Shown here: piece by piece, positions 50,738 to 59,410 of the stretch
How positions within the stretch are numbered: the stretch's first letter is position 1
How the letters are laid out: the number at the start of each line of letters is the position of its first letter
Translations under genes and position numbers: made by a program
Assembly (NCBI RefSeq): GCF_003259195.1
Contig: NZ_QJPK01000004.1
Location: forward strand, 1 to 64,000
DNA length: 64,000 nucleotides
Source: Paracoccus sediminilitoris
Lineage (GTDB): Bacteria > Pseudomonadota > Alphaproteobacteria > Rhodobacterales > Rhodobacteraceae
Reading direction: 5' to 3'
Notes under the pieces: generated by a model
Seen by the model: only the letters and a program-made list of their open reading frames with translations
Told to the model about the DNA's origin: nothing
Databases searched by the model: none

Positions 50738-51592
50738 TCAGGCGTCTCCGGTTGCGATGTTCAGGTCGGCGAAGCTGCCCCATTCGGTCCAGCTGCCGTC
50801 GTAGAGTGAGTGAGTGCGATGCCCCAGCCGTTCCAGCGCCATCGACAGGATCGCCGCCGTCACGCCGCTGCCGCAGGTGGTGATGGCGGGCTGGGTCAGA
50901 TCGACGCCCGCGGCATCGAAACGGGCACGCAGGGCGTCGGTATCGACCATCGTGCCATCCGCGTTGAAGAGCCGCGGCCAAGGCAGGTTGCGCGATCCGG
51001 GGATGTGGCCCGAACGCAGGCCCGCGCGGGGTTCGGGCGTTTCGCCGCGGAAACGGTCGGGGCTGCGGGCGTCGATGATCTGATGATCGCCCAGCTTGCT
51101 GGCCGCCGCCACCTGCGTTACGTCGCGTACAAGGCCCGCCTGACGCTGCACGGTGATGTGGCGGTCGCGCATGACGGGGGGCATATCCTCGACCGGGCGG
51201 CCTTCGGCGCGCCACTTGGCGAAGCCGCCATCCAGCACCGCGACGTCGGTCTTGCCCATCAGGCGCATGGTCCACCAGACGCGGAAGGCGCTGTGGACGT
51301 CGGAATTGTCATAGATGACCATCTGGTGCCCGTCGCCGATGCCCATCGCGCGCATGCGGCTGATGAACATCTCGACCGGGGGGGCCATGTGCGGCAGGGC
51401 GCTGCGCTTGTCGCTGATGGCGTCGATGTCGAAGAAACGGGCGGCGGGAATATGGGCGGCGTCATATTCGGCGCGCGCGTCGCGCCCGGCATCCGGCATG
51501 TGCCAGCTGGCGTCGATGATCCGCAGGTCGGGGTCGTTCAGATGCGCCGCCAGCCAGTCGGTCGAGACCAGAGTTTTCGGATCGTCCTGCAT
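50738..51592 (-). CDS. sseA: 3-mercaptopyruvate sulfurtransferase
   Basis: Rhodanese-fold enzyme with two tandem domains, moving sulfur from 3-mercaptopyruvate to thiol or cyanide acceptors. The active-site cysteine loop is TTCGSGVTAAILSMALERLG in the second domain; CGSGVTA distinguishes it from the CRKGVT of rhodaneses. The N-terminal domain has IIDASWHMPDAGRDARAEYD. Length 284. AAGGGGGG lies before the ATG at 51592. It is directly followed by tyrB, which can make mercaptopyruvate from cysteine by transamination, so the pairing makes metabolic sense. Confidence 0.94.
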   Translation of the reverse strand: MQDDPKTLVSTDWLAAHLNDPDLRIIDASWHMPDAGRDARAEYDAAHIPAARFFDIDAISDKRSALPHMAPPVEMFISRMRAMGIGDGHQMVIYDNSDVHSAFRVWWTMRLMGKTDVAVLDGGFAKWRAEGRPVEDMPPVMRDRHITVQRQAGLVRDVTQVAAASKLGDHQIIDARSPDRFRGETPEPRAGLRSGHIPGSRNLPWPRLFNADGTMVDTDALRARFDAAGVDLTQPAITTCGSGVTAAILSMALERLGHRTHSLYDGSWTEWGSFADLNIATGDA

Positions 51593-51658
51593 TGCGGCCC
51601 CCCTTGCTGCGCCGCCCCGATTTACAGGGCCAGCGCCTGCGCTGCAATGCCGCAAGGC

Positions 51659-52132
51659 CTACCCTTGCTTCAGAAGCCGCTGTTTCTGGCGTCCCCAGTC
51701 GCGTTTGGCGCTGGTTTCCCGCTTGTCATGGTTCTTTTTGCCCTTGGCGATGCCGATCTTCAGCTTCACCATGCCACGATGGTTGAAATACATCACCAGT
51801 GGAACAAGGGTCATCCCCTCGCGGCCCGTGGCCTGCCACATGCGGGCCAGTTCGCGCTTGCTGACCAGCAGCTTGCGGCGGCGGCGCGCCTCGTGGCCGA
51901 AGACCCCGGCGCGCAGCAGGGGCGCGATATAGCCGTTGATCAGCCACAATTCGCCATCCTCGACCGAGGCGTAGCTTTCGGCGATGTTGGATTGCCCGAC
52001 CCGCAGGGACTTCACCTCGGACCCGGTCAGCATGATGCCCACCTCGAGATCGCTCTCGATGAAATAGTCAAAGCGTGCGCGCCGGTTCTCGGCGATCACC
52101 TTGTAGTTCTTGCTGTCATCGTCCTTGGCCAT
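51659..52132 (-). CDS. smpB: SsrA-binding protein SmpB
   Basis: Binds tmRNA and helps rescue stalled ribosomes. It has the core [20 protein letters not shown], then [20 protein letters not shown] and the [12 protein letters not shown] loop. The basic C-terminal tail, which inserts in the mRNA channel, is [20 protein letters not shown]. Length 157. The ssrA gene itself was not seen in this window. The long open frame upstream is a shadow of the ion-channel gene. Confidence 0.96.
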   Translation of the reverse strand: MAKDDDSKNYKVIAENRRARFDYFIESDLEVGIMLTGSEVKSLRVGQSNIAESYASVEDGELWLINGYIAPLLRAGVFGHEARRRRKLLVSKRELARMWQATGREGMTLVPLVMYFNHRGMVKLKIGIAKGKKNHDKRETSAKRDWGRQKQRLLKQG

Positions 52133-52198
52133 AGGGCTGTCAGATAGGGTTGCGGGCGGCCTGTGTAAAGATGGATGGAACGCAGAGGGGAAAAAGAC

Positions 52199-52636
52199 AT
52201 GTTCGAACAGATCGCCATCGGATCGCTGATGATGGTCGCCAGCGTCATCCTGTCGGGCATGACCTTCTGGCTGCTTGAACTGGCCTTCGCGCGGTCCACC
52301 CATTGGCTGGTCAAGCCGCCGCATCGGCTGAAGCTGTTCGTGGTGGTCATCGGAACGGCGCTTGGGGTAATGGCGATGGTCACGCTGTCGGTCTGGCTTT
52401 GGGCGGTGGTGCTGTACCTGCTGGGGCATTTTGCGGGGTTCGAGCTGGCGATGTATTTCACCTTGGTCACCTTCACCACGCTTGGCTATGGTGACGTGCT
52501 GATGCCCGCGGAATGGCGCATCCTGGGCGGGCTGGTGGCGGTGAACGGGCTGGTGGTTTTCGGCCTGACCACCGCCATGATGGTAGAGGCGCTGCGCCAT
52601 GTCCGCATCCGGCAGATCGAGTTCCTGAAGGGATGA
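52199..52636 (+). CDS. Ion channel family protein (K+ channel-like)
   Basis: A 145-residue membrane protein. Three hydrophobic segments lie at about residues 7-29, 46-77 and 118-135; the pore motif [12 protein letters not shown] holds the selectivity filter TLGYGD (Thr94-Asp99). This matches the two-helix K+ channel (PF07885) pattern with an additional N-terminal helix. The start at 52199 is preferred to a methionine 24 bases upstream. The stop overlaps the next gene by 4 bases (ATGA). Confidence 0.85.
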   Translation: MFEQIAIGSLMMVASVILSGMTFWLLELAFARSTHWLVKPPHRLKLFVVVIGTALGVMAMVTLSVWLWAVVLYLLGHFAGFELAMYFTLVTFTTLGYGDVLMPAEWRILGGLVAVNGLVVFGLTTAMMVEALRHVRIRQIEFLKG

Positions 52637-53661
52637 CCCGCACTATGAAACCCGGACCGCGCAATCTGATCACGGATGTGGCGGGCCTGCGGGTCGGCCA
52701 TGCTGCCCATGCCGCGCTGAAATCCGGCGTGACGGTGCTGACCGCCGACGCCCCCTTCTCGGCAGGGGTTCACGTGATGGGCGGCGCCCCCGGCACGCGC
52801 GAGACCGACCTTCTGGCGCCCGACAAGCTGGTGCAGGCGGTCGATGCGCTGGTCCTGTCGGGGGGATCGGCCTTCGGGCTGGCGGCCTGCGACGGCGTGG
52901 CGGATGCGCTGCGCCGCGCGGGACGGGGCCATGCGGTCGGACCGGTACGCGTGCCCATCGTGCCGGGGGCGATCTGCTTTGACCTGCTGAACGGCGGCGA
53001 CAAGGATTGGGAGGAAAACCCCTATCCCGCCCTGGGCCGCCAGGCATGGCAGGATGCCGCCAGCGGTTTCGCCATCGGCAGCGTCGGCGCGGGCACCGGG
53101 GCGATGACGGGGCGGTTGAAGGGAGGGCTGGGATCGGCCTCGGCGGTGCTGGACAGCGGCATCACGGTCGGCGCGCTGGTGGTGGTGAACGCCCTGGGGC
53201 ATGCCAATATCGACGGCAGTCCCCATTTCTGGGCCGCGCCTTGGGAACTGGATGCTGAATTCGGCGGGCTGGGCCTGCCCGCGATCTTCCCGGCCGCCAT
53301 GGAACCGATCCTTGGCAAGACCCTGGGTCAGGCGACCACCATCGCCATCGTCGCCACCGACGCCGCGCTGGACAAGGCGGGGTTGCAGCGGCTGGCGATC
53401 GTGGCCCATGACGGCATGGCGCGCGCGCTGGTGCCCAGCCACACGCCGCTGGACGGGGATCTGGTCTTTGCGGTCTCGACCGGTGCGCGGGCCATGCGGG
53501 ATGACGGGACCGATCCCTTTGTTTTGGGACACGCGGCTGCCTGCACCTTGGCGCGGGCGATTGCGCGCGCTGTTCATGCGGCGCGCCCCGCACCGGGCGA
53601 CCTGCAATCCTGCTGGTGCGATCTGCCCGCATCCGATCGGTCGAATGACCCGGAAAAATGA
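52633..53661 (+). CDS. P1 family peptidase (DmpA/S58-like)
   Basis: A 342-residue N-terminal nucleophile hydrolase. [20 protein letters not shown] is the typical N-terminal region and [20 protein letters not shown] is a conserved S58 segment. The likely self-cleavage and nucleophile region lies in the second half near [17 protein letters not shown]. Related enzymes are aminopeptidases (DmpA, BapA) or have unknown substrates. The start overlaps the channel gene stop. No function linking it to the channel is known. Confidence 0.85.
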   Translation: MTRTMKPGPRNLITDVAGLRVGHAAHAALKSGVTVLTADAPFSAGVHVMGGAPGTRETDLLAPDKLVQAVDALVLSGGSAFGLAACDGVADALRRAGRGHAVGPVRVPIVPGAICFDLLNGGDKDWEENPYPALGRQAWQDAASGFAIGSVGAGTGAMTGRLKGGLGSASAVLDSGITVGALVVVNALGHANIDGSPHFWAAPWELDAEFGGLGLPAIFPAAMEPILGKTLGQATTIAIVATDAALDKAGLQRLAIVAHDGMARALVPSHTPLDGDLVFAVSTGARAMRDDGTDPFVLGHAAACTLARAIARAVHAARPAPGDLQSCWCDLPASDRSNDPEK

Positions 53662-53666
53662 AGAAA

Positions 53667-53696
53667 GGGGCAGCGCACCGGTAAATGCGCCGCCCC
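53667..53696. terminator. GC-rich hairpin after the P1 peptidase gene
   Basis: GGGGC-A-GCGCA pairs with TGCGC-C-GCCCC around an 8-base loop. On the plus strand no T-run follows; on the minus strand it is followed by TTTCTTCATTTTT, which is terminator-like. Confidence 0.5.
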
Positions 53697-53708
53697 ACAC
53701 AGAGAAAG

Positions 53709-53733
53709 ATCATCAAGAGGGAAGCCTGATGAT
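53709..53733. promoter_or_regulatory. Hairpin with a purine-rich loop upstream of gabD
   Basis: ATCATCA and TGATGAT pair around AGAGGGAAGCC. On the plus strand the loop looks like a ribosome site for the ATG at 53729, which lies inside the stem. On the minus strand the loop is CUUCC-containing. Confidence 0.35.
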
Positions 53734-53881
53734 TCCATCCCGAACGCATCACCCCGGCATCGGGTTTCATGCGAAATTGCACCCTGTCAGGCTAGGACCG
53801 CGTCTTTGGAACGCGCCGGGGCACCGACGGTTATGCATGACAGATATCTGCCCGAAACACTGCGCAAGGATAGTCCGATGA
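53729..53881 (+). other. Possible 50-codon leader ORF overlapping gabD
   Basis: ATG 53729 follows AGAGGGAAG and opens a 50-codon frame (MIPSRTHHPGIGFHAKLHPV and so on) whose TGA overlaps the gabD ATG by 4 bases. No family similarity is recognised and the composition is unusual (His/Arg/Pro-rich). It may be a chance ORF. Confidence 0.2.
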
Positions 53882-55350
53882 CCTCTGGCACCACAGACCT
53901 AAAGACATTGCTGAAAGACCCGTCGCTTCTGGAAACCCGCGCCTATGTCGCGGGCGAATGGATGGATGCGCCCGACGGCGCGACCTTCGACGTCATGAAC
54001 CCGGCGCGGGGCGACGTGATCGCCAAGGTGGCCGACATGGGCCGGGCGCAGGTCTCGCGCGCCATCGATGCCGCCGAGGCCGCGATGAAGGATTGGGCGG
54101 CGCGTCCGGCCAAGGAACGCGCCCAGGTGATGCGCAAATGGTATGACCTGATGATGCAGAATCAGGACGACCTGGGGACCATCATGACCGCCGAACAGGG
54201 CAAGCCCCTGGCCGAAGCCAAGGGCGAGGTCGCCTATGGCGCCAGCTTCATCGAATGGTTCGGCGAAGAGGCCAAGCGCATTTACGGCGAAACCATTCCC
54301 GGCCATCAGGCCGACAAGCGCTTGACCGTGATCCGACAGCCCATCGGCGTCGTGGGCAGCATCACACCCTGGAACTTTCCCAATGCCATGATCGCCCGCA
54401 AGGCCGGCCCCGCGCTGGCGGTAGGCTGCGGCTTTGTCGCCCGCCCCGCGCGGGAAACGCCGCTGTCGGCCCTGGCGATGGCGGTTTTGGGCGAACGCGC
54501 GGGCATGCCCAAGGGCATCCTTTCGGTCGTCACATCGTCGAAATCCAGCGATGTGGGCAAGGAATTCTGCGAAAACCCCAAGGTCCGCAAGCTGACCTTC
54601 ACCGGCTCGACCGAGGTGGGCCGCATTCTGCTGCGTCAGGCCGCCGATCAGGTGATGAAATGCAGCATGGAGTTGGGCGGCAACGCGCCCTTCATCGTCT
54701 TCGACGACGCCGATCTGGATGCCGCCGTCGAAGGGGCGATGGCGTCGAAATTCCGCAACAACGGCCAGACCTGCGTCTGCGCCAACCGCATCTATGTGCA
54801 GGCGGGGGTCTATGACGCCTTCGCCGAAAAGCTGGCGGCGGCGGTGGCCAAGCTGAAGGTCGGCGACGGGCTGGAGGATGGCGTGACCACCGGCCCGCTG
54901 ATCAACCAGGACGCTGTCGACAAGGTTCAGGAGCATATTCGCGACATCAAGGACAATGGCGGCCAGGTCCTGACCGGCGGCAAACCCATGGAGGGGCTGT
55001 TCTTCGAACCCACCGTTGTCACCGGCGTCACCGACAGCATGAAGGTCGCGACCGAGGAAACCTTCGGGCCCCTGGCCCCCCTGTTCAAGTTCGACACCGA
55101 GGAAGAGGCCATCGCCAAGGCCAATGACACGATCTTCGGACTGGCCTCCTATTTCTATGCCCGCGACATCGGCCGCATCACCCGCGTCCAGGAGGGGCTG
55201 GAATACGGCATCGTCGGCGTGAATACGGGCCTGATCTCGACCGAGGTGGCCCCTTTCGGCGGCGTCAAGCAGTCGGGGCTGGGCCGTGAAGGCAGCCATC
55301 ATGGCATCGATGATTATCTGGAAATGAAATACATCTGCCTGTCGGTGTGA
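53878..55350 (+). CDS. gabD: NAD(P)-dependent succinate-semialdehyde dehydrogenase
   Basis: Aldehyde dehydrogenase of 490 residues that oxidises succinate semialdehyde to succinate at the end of GABA breakdown. The active-site Glu is in MELGGNAPFIVFDDADLDAA and the catalytic Cys in FRNNGQTCVCANRIYVQ, with the GabD-type vicinal cysteines C-V-C. The cofactor loop is FTGSTEVGRILLRQA; VNTGLISTEVAPFGGVKQSG ends the C-terminal part. AAGGA lies 7 bases before the ATG. The partner GABA aminotransferase gene is not in the window. Confidence 0.92.
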   Translation: MTSGTTDLKTLLKDPSLLETRAYVAGEWMDAPDGATFDVMNPARGDVIAKVADMGRAQVSRAIDAAEAAMKDWAARPAKERAQVMRKWYDLMMQNQDDLGTIMTAEQGKPLAEAKGEVAYGASFIEWFGEEAKRIYGETIPGHQADKRLTVIRQPIGVVGSITPWNFPNAMIARKAGPALAVGCGFVARPARETPLSALAMAVLGERAGMPKGILSVVTSSKSSDVGKEFCENPKVRKLTFTGSTEVGRILLRQAADQVMKCSMELGGNAPFIVFDDADLDAAVEGAMASKFRNNGQTCVCANRIYVQAGVYDAFAEKLAAAVAKLKVGDGLEDGVTTGPLINQDAVDKVQEHIRDIKDNGGQVLTGGKPMEGLFFEPTVVTGVTDSMKVATEETFGPLAPLFKFDTEEEAIAKANDTIFGLASYFYARDIGRITRVQEGLEYGIVGVNTGLISTEVAPFGGVKQSGLGREGSHHGIDDYLEMKYICLSV

Positions 55351-55473
55351 CAGATTTCCCACAAAATGCCCGATCGCGAAATTTCACGGGAACGTAAAGC
55401 GCGGCCGGGACTTTTGACTCGGAAGGGTCACCAAATGTGGTGGTCGCAGATTTCTTGATCAAGGGGACTACTC

Positions 55474-55731
55474 ATGGAAGGTATCGGCTGGATTCTCGCC
55501 ATCATTCTGGGCGCGCTGGCAGGTTGGATCGCCGAAAAGGTGATGAAATCCAACATGGGCCTGCTGATGAACATCGTCGTCGGCATCATCGGCGCGCTGA
55601 TCGGTAATTTCCTGTTCGACCTGGTGCTTGGCACCAGCGCCGAAGGCAGCATCATCGGTCAGCTGATCATCGCCGTCATCGGCGCCTGTATTCTGATCTG
55701 GCTGGTTCGCCTGGTGCGCGGCCGCACCTGA
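55474..55731 (+). CDS. GlsB/YeaQ/YmgE family membrane protein
   Basis: An 85-residue protein with three hydrophobic helices and the family motifs GALAGWIAEKVMKSNMGLLM and NIVVGIIGALIGNFLFDLVL, followed by GSIIGQLIIAVIGACILIWL. Linked to stress tolerance in Gram-positives (GlsB) and known as a transglycosylase-associated protein; the mechanism is unknown. AAGGGGACT precedes the ATG. It has its own terminator. Confidence 0.9.
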   Translation: MEGIGWILAIILGALAGWIAEKVMKSNMGLLMNIVVGIIGALIGNFLFDLVLGTSAEGSIIGQLIIAVIGACILIWLVRLVRGRT

Positions 55732-55753
55732 TCGGCGCAGGATCGGAAACGAC

Positions 55754-55781
55754 AAAAGGCCGGCATTGCGCCGGCCTTTTT
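55754..55781. terminator. Bidirectional terminator between the GlsB-like gene and trcR
   Basis: AAAAGGCCGGC and GCCGGCCTTTT pair perfectly around an ATTGC loop, followed by T. It serves both convergent genes. Confidence 0.85.
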
Positions 55782-55815
55782 CATGTCTGACTGCCTGTCG
55801 GCGGACCGGATCGCC

Positions 55816-56562
55816 TCAGCGATCGTCGTCCTCGTCGTCATCCTTGCTGTCGGGCAGGTTGAAGAAGCTTTCGGCATCCAGAGGCGCCTCGGGCTTTTCG
55901 TCTTCGTCGCGGCTGAGGCTGAAGTTTTCCAGACCCGCGATCGAGGACGGCAGGCGCGGTTCCTCGGACATTGCTAACGAGGTCTCGGTGCTGACCAGCT
56001 TGCGACGCTCGTCGTCGGTCATCACGATGCCCTCGGCTGCGCGCTTCTTGGCGGCCTTCTGGACGGCGGCGTCCAGTTCGGTCTGGCGGCACAGGCCCAG
56101 GGCGACCGGGTCGATCGGCTGGATGTTCTGAATGTTCCAGTGGGTCCGTTCGCGGATCGAACCGATGGTCGGCTTGGTCGTGCCCACCAGCTTGGCGATC
56201 TGGGCATCGGCCAGTTCCGGGTGGAACTTGACCAGCCACAGGATGGCCGCCGGACGGTCCTGACGCTTGGACAGGGGGGTATAGCGCGGGCCGCGACGCT
56301 TTTCCTCGCCTTCCGAGGCGGGATTGTGCTTGAGGCGCAATTTGTAGGTGGGGCTGGCCTCGGCGCGCTCGATCTCGGCTGCGTCCAGCTGCAACGAGCC
56401 GATCGGGTCGAAACCCTTCACGCCAGCTGCGACATCGCCATCGGCGATGCCCTGGACCTCAAGCTCGTGCAGACCGCAGAAATCACCGATCTGCTTGAAG
56501 CTCAGCGTCGTGTTATCGACCAGCCAGACGGCGGTGGCCTTGGCCATCAGCGGCTTGCTCAT
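55816..56562 (-). CDS. trcR: Cell cycle transcriptional regulator TrcR (DUF1013)
   Basis: A 248-residue DNA-binding protein. The DUF1013 core has MAKATAVWLVDNTTLSFKQI, GLHELEVQGIADGDVAAGVK and GFDPIGSLQLDAAEIERAEA, then a predicted helix-turn-helix in QIAKLVGTTKPTIGSIRERT. The C-terminal tail is very acidic (LPDSKDDDEDDDR). Members of this family in Caulobacter-type bacteria affect cell-cycle transcription. AAGGAGACTGAC lies before the ATG. Monocistronic. Confidence 0.9.
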   Translation of the reverse strand: MSKPLMAKATAVWLVDNTTLSFKQIGDFCGLHELEVQGIADGDVAAGVKGFDPIGSLQLDAAEIERAEASPTYKLRLKHNPASEGEEKRRGPRYTPLSKRQDRPAAILWLVKFHPELADAQIAKLVGTTKPTIGSIRERTHWNIQNIQPIDPVALGLCRQTELDAAVQKAAKKRAAEGIVMTDDERRKLVSTETSLAMSEEPRLPSSIAGLENFSLSRDEDEKPEAPLDAESFFNLPDSKDDDEDDDR

Positions 56563-56747
56563 GTCAGTCTCCTTCGCATGTCTGTCCCGAACATAGGGGC
56601 TTACGCCGGAAAAACGGCTTTGGCGGACGCCATTCCTCGTTCTCGGGGGGGAATTGCCGCGTGATATAGCGTTTCCGGCCCCCGGAGAAAAGAGGATTCG
56701 CGCAGATCGCGGGTGCAACGCCCGCGGCACCGCGCTAACCTGCCCCC

Positions 56748-57383
56748 ATGCGCGCCTTCATTCCCGCCCTTGTGGCCCTGCTGATCCCCCTGCCCCTGGC
56801 GGCCCGCGATATCGCCGGGCAGTTCGATTACTATGTCCTGGCGCTCAGTTGGCAGCCGTCATGGTGCAGCAGCACGGGCGATGCCCGCGACGCGAAGGAA
56901 TGCGATGTGGGCACCGGGCGCGACTTCAGCGTCCATGGGCTTTGGCCGCAATATGAACGGGGCTGGCCCGATTACTGCCAGACGCGCGAACGCGACCCGT
57001 CGCGGCGCGAAAGCCAGGCCATGGCCGATGTAATGGGGTCCGGCGGGCTGGCCTGGCACCAGTGGCAGAAGCATGGCCGCTGTTCGGGGCTGTCGGCGGC
57101 GGATTATTTCCAGGCGACGCGTGACGCGCTGGACGCGATCACCATCCCTGCGGTCTTTGACGACCTGGCCCGCGACATCGCCGTGCCGCCCGCGGTCATC
57201 GAGGAGGCCTTCATCGAGGTGAACCCGGACCTGACGCGCGACGCGATCACCGTCGCCTGCCGCGACGACGTCCTGACCGAGGTGCGGATCTGCCTGACCC
57301 GCGACCTGCAGCCAAGGGATTGCGCCCCCGATGCCCGCCGCGACTGCAGCCGCCGCAGCGTCCTAATGGAATCGGTGCGCTGA
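56748..57383 (+). CDS. Secreted ribonuclease T2
   Basis: A 211-residue secreted RNase with a signal peptide to about residue 19. The first active-site box is FSVHGLWPQYERGWP (His63), the second WHQWQKHGRCSGL (His104 and His109). The usual Glu of box two (H-E-W-x-K-H-G) is Gln105 here. Several cysteine pairs are placed as in RNase T2 (WCSSTG, DYCQTR, RCSG, VACRDD, RICLTR, RDCAP). The enzyme cleaves single-stranded RNA in the periplasm or outside. The start follows directly from the signal peptide. Confidence 0.88.
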   Translation: MRAFIPALVALLIPLPLAARDIAGQFDYYVLALSWQPSWCSSTGDARDAKECDVGTGRDFSVHGLWPQYERGWPDYCQTRERDPSRRESQAMADVMGSGGLAWHQWQKHGRCSGLSAADYFQATRDALDAITIPAVFDDLARDIAVPPAVIEEAFIEVNPDLTRDAITVACRDDVLTEVRICLTRDLQPRDCAPDARRDCSRRSVLMESVR

Positions 57384-57390
57384 CCGCCGA

Positions 57391-58383
57391 TCAGTCGGCT
57401 TCGGCGACCTTCAGGACGATCTTGCCGATATGGCCGCTGGATTCCATCCGGCGATGGGCATCGGCCGCGTCTGTCAGGTCAAATTCGCTGTCGATGGTCA
57501 CCGCCACCGAACCTGCGGCGATCATCGGCCACAGCTTCTTGCGGATCTCGTCGGCGATCTCGGCCTTGGCGACGTCGGATTGGGGCCGCAGGGTCGAGCC
57601 GGTCACGGTCAGGCGGTTCATCATGATATGGGCAAAATTCAGTTCGACCTTGGGCCCTTCCAAAAAGGCGATCATCACCAGACGGCCATCCTTGGCCAGA
57701 CTGGCAATGTTGCGCGGGATATAGCTGCCGCCCACCATGTCCAGGATCAGGTCTGCCCCGCCCGCGCCGGTCAGGATTTTGGTGAAATCCTGCGTCTTGT
57801 AGTTGATGGCCGTGGCACCCAGGTCCTCGACCGCCTTGCATTTGTCATCGCTGCCCGCCGTGGCAAAGACGCGCGCGCCAAGCGCATGGGCGATCTGGAT
57901 GGCCATCATGCCGATGCCGGACGTGCCCCCATGCACCAGGAACCGTTCCCCGCCTGTCAATTGGCCGCGCTGGACGACATTCGACCAGACGGTGAAAGCC
58001 GTTTCCGGCAGGCAGGCACCCTCCCTCATCGACAGGCCCTCGGGGATGCGCAACGCGTGGTCGGCGTGGCAGACGGCGTATTCGGAATACCCCCCGCCCG
58101 GCAGCAGGGCGCAGACCTTTTCGCCCTTCTTCCAGCGCGTGACCCCGGCGCCCATGCCCACGATCTCGCCCGAGGCTTCCAGTCCCGGCAGGTCGGATGC
58201 CCCCGGCGGCGGCGCATAGGCGCCCGCGCGCTGCAGGCAATCGGGACGGTTCACGCCGGCATAGGCGATCTTGATCAGGATCTGGTCGTGGCAAGGAACG
58301 GGCACGGGACGCGTCACCTTGCGCAGCACGTCAGGGCCGCCGGCCGAGGCGATCTCGATCGCGGTCATCGAATCAGGGAACAT
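57391..58383 (-). CDS. NAD(P)H quinone oxidoreductase, PIG3-type
   Basis: Medium-chain reductase of 330 residues (zinc-free quinone oxidoreductase group). The N-terminal domain carries IASAGGPDVLRKVTRPVPVP and IKIAYAGVNRPDCLQRAGAY, as in PIG3-type enzymes. The Rossmann nucleotide loop is LVHGGTSGIGMMAIQIAHAL, and ATAGSDDKCKAVEDLGATAI follows. AAGGAGAGACC before the ATG at 58383 decides the start. Likely reduces quinones with NADPH; the natural substrate is unknown. It lies 9 bases after COQ9 in the same direction. Confidence 0.9.
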   Translation of the reverse strand: MFPDSMTAIEIASAGGPDVLRKVTRPVPVPCHDQILIKIAYAGVNRPDCLQRAGAYAPPPGASDLPGLEASGEIVGMGAGVTRWKKGEKVCALLPGGGYSEYAVCHADHALRIPEGLSMREGACLPETAFTVWSNVVQRGQLTGGERFLVHGGTSGIGMMAIQIAHALGARVFATAGSDDKCKAVEDLGATAINYKTQDFTKILTGAGGADLILDMVGGSYIPRNIASLAKDGRLVMIAFLEGPKVELNFAHIMMNRLTVTGSTLRPQSDVAKAEIADEIRKKLWPMIAAGSVAVTIDSEFDLTDAADAHRRMESSGHIGKIVLKVAEAD

Positions 58384-58392
58384 GGTCTCTCC

Positions 58393-59046
58393 TTAATGGG
58401 TCTTGCCGGGCAGCGGTTTGGCGCGGGGCGCCCGGATCCAGCCGAAGGCGGCCTTGGTCAACGCCTCGGCCCCCGGCAGACTACGCAGACGCGCCTTGAT
58501 GGTTTCAAAATTCATCACCCCGTCGATGCGGCGGTCGATGAAGGCGCGGGTTTCGGCATGGTCGGGCGAATCGTCGCCCAGCCAGAACAGCACGCTGGCC
58601 GAGATCACTGCCGAAAGCGTCGCCCGCTTGGAATACCAGTTCACGTCATCGGCCCGGTCGCCCAGCCCCGTCCAGATGACATCGGCGGTTTCCCAGACCA
58701 GCCGCGCGGCAAGGGCGGCGTTCTGCGGCAGGGCCAGCGTCGATGCGCCCGCCCGCACCAGTTCCGGGTCGACCAGTTGCAGCCGGCGCCAGACGGCCTG
58801 GGCCACGCGGTCGCGGAACCGTCCCTCGGGCGGGGATTCGGCCAGCGATTCCTGCAATTTGCGATCCGCGCGCCGGTGATAGGCGGCGGCAAGCCCCGCG
58901 CCCCCTTGGGGGAAATGCACCCGCACCAGCGCGGGCGACATGCCGATATCGCGGGCGCCCGCCATCAGGGCGATATCGTTCATGCCTTCGAAAGGGACAT
59001 GGGTCAGGGCGGCATCAAGAAGGGCTTCGCGGTCGGTCTGGGTCAT
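58393..59046 (-). CDS. COQ9 family protein
   Basis: A 217-residue protein related to eukaryotic COQ9, a lipid-binding TetR-like fold that helps COQ7/UbiF-type hydroxylation in ubiquinone synthesis. It has LLDAALTHVPFEGMNDIALM, then ARDIGMSPALVRVHFPQGGA, and DVNWYSKRATLSAVISASVL, the conserved W-Y-x-x-R block of the family. The start at 59046 follows AGGTGTGCC. Divergent from rpsU, a common arrangement in alphaproteobacteria. Confidence 0.9.
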   Translation of the reverse strand: MTQTDREALLDAALTHVPFEGMNDIALMAGARDIGMSPALVRVHFPQGGAGLAAAYHRRADRKLQESLAESPPEGRFRDRVAQAVWRRLQLVDPELVRAGASTLALPQNAALAARLVWETADVIWTGLGDRADDVNWYSKRATLSAVISASVLFWLGDDSPDHAETRAFIDRRIDGVMNFETIKARLRSLPGAEALTKAAFGWIRAPRAKPLPGKTH

Positions 59047-59138
59047 GGCACACCTATCTGGACAAACGCGCCCACGGCTGTTAGGGGGACGCTTCCTGCA
59101 ATCTTGCAACTCTAACCTAGGAAGGTGGTGACAACCAC

Positions 59139-59345
59139 ATGCAGGTCAATGTTCGCGACAACAACGTCGAGCAAGCGCTCCGCGCCCTGAAGAAGAAACT
59201 TCAGCGCGAAGGTGTCTTCCGTGAAATGAAGCTTCGGCAACATTTCGAGAAGCCGTCGGTCAAGAAAGCCCGTGAAAAGGCCGAGGCCGTCCGCCGTGCC
59301 CGCAAGCTGGCCCGTAAAAAGGCACAGCGCGAAGGCGCACTGTAA
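59139..59345 (+). CDS. rpsU: 30S ribosomal protein S21
   Basis: A 68-residue small-subunit protein. It starts [20 protein letters not shown] and has the conserved basic block [20 protein letters not shown], ending [11 protein letters not shown]. It interacts with the 3' end of 16S rRNA and initiation. AGGAAGGTGG lies upstream of the ATG. It is followed by a strong terminator and divergent from COQ9. Confidence 0.97.
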   Translation: MQVNVRDNNVEQALRALKKKLQREGVFREMKLRQHFEKPSVKKAREKAEAVRRARKLARKKAQREGAL

Positions 59346-59369
59346 GACGACGCGTTCAGCGTTATCGAA

Positions 59370-59401
59370 AAACCCCCGCGGCACCATGTCGCGGGGGTTT
59401 T
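59370..59401. terminator. Bidirectional terminator after rpsU
   Basis: AAACCCCCGCG and CGCGGGGGTTT pair perfectly around GCACCATGT, flanked by AAAA and TTTT. It serves rpsU and the convergent AlkB-like gene. Confidence 0.88.
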
Positions 59402-59410
59402 ACGTTGTGA

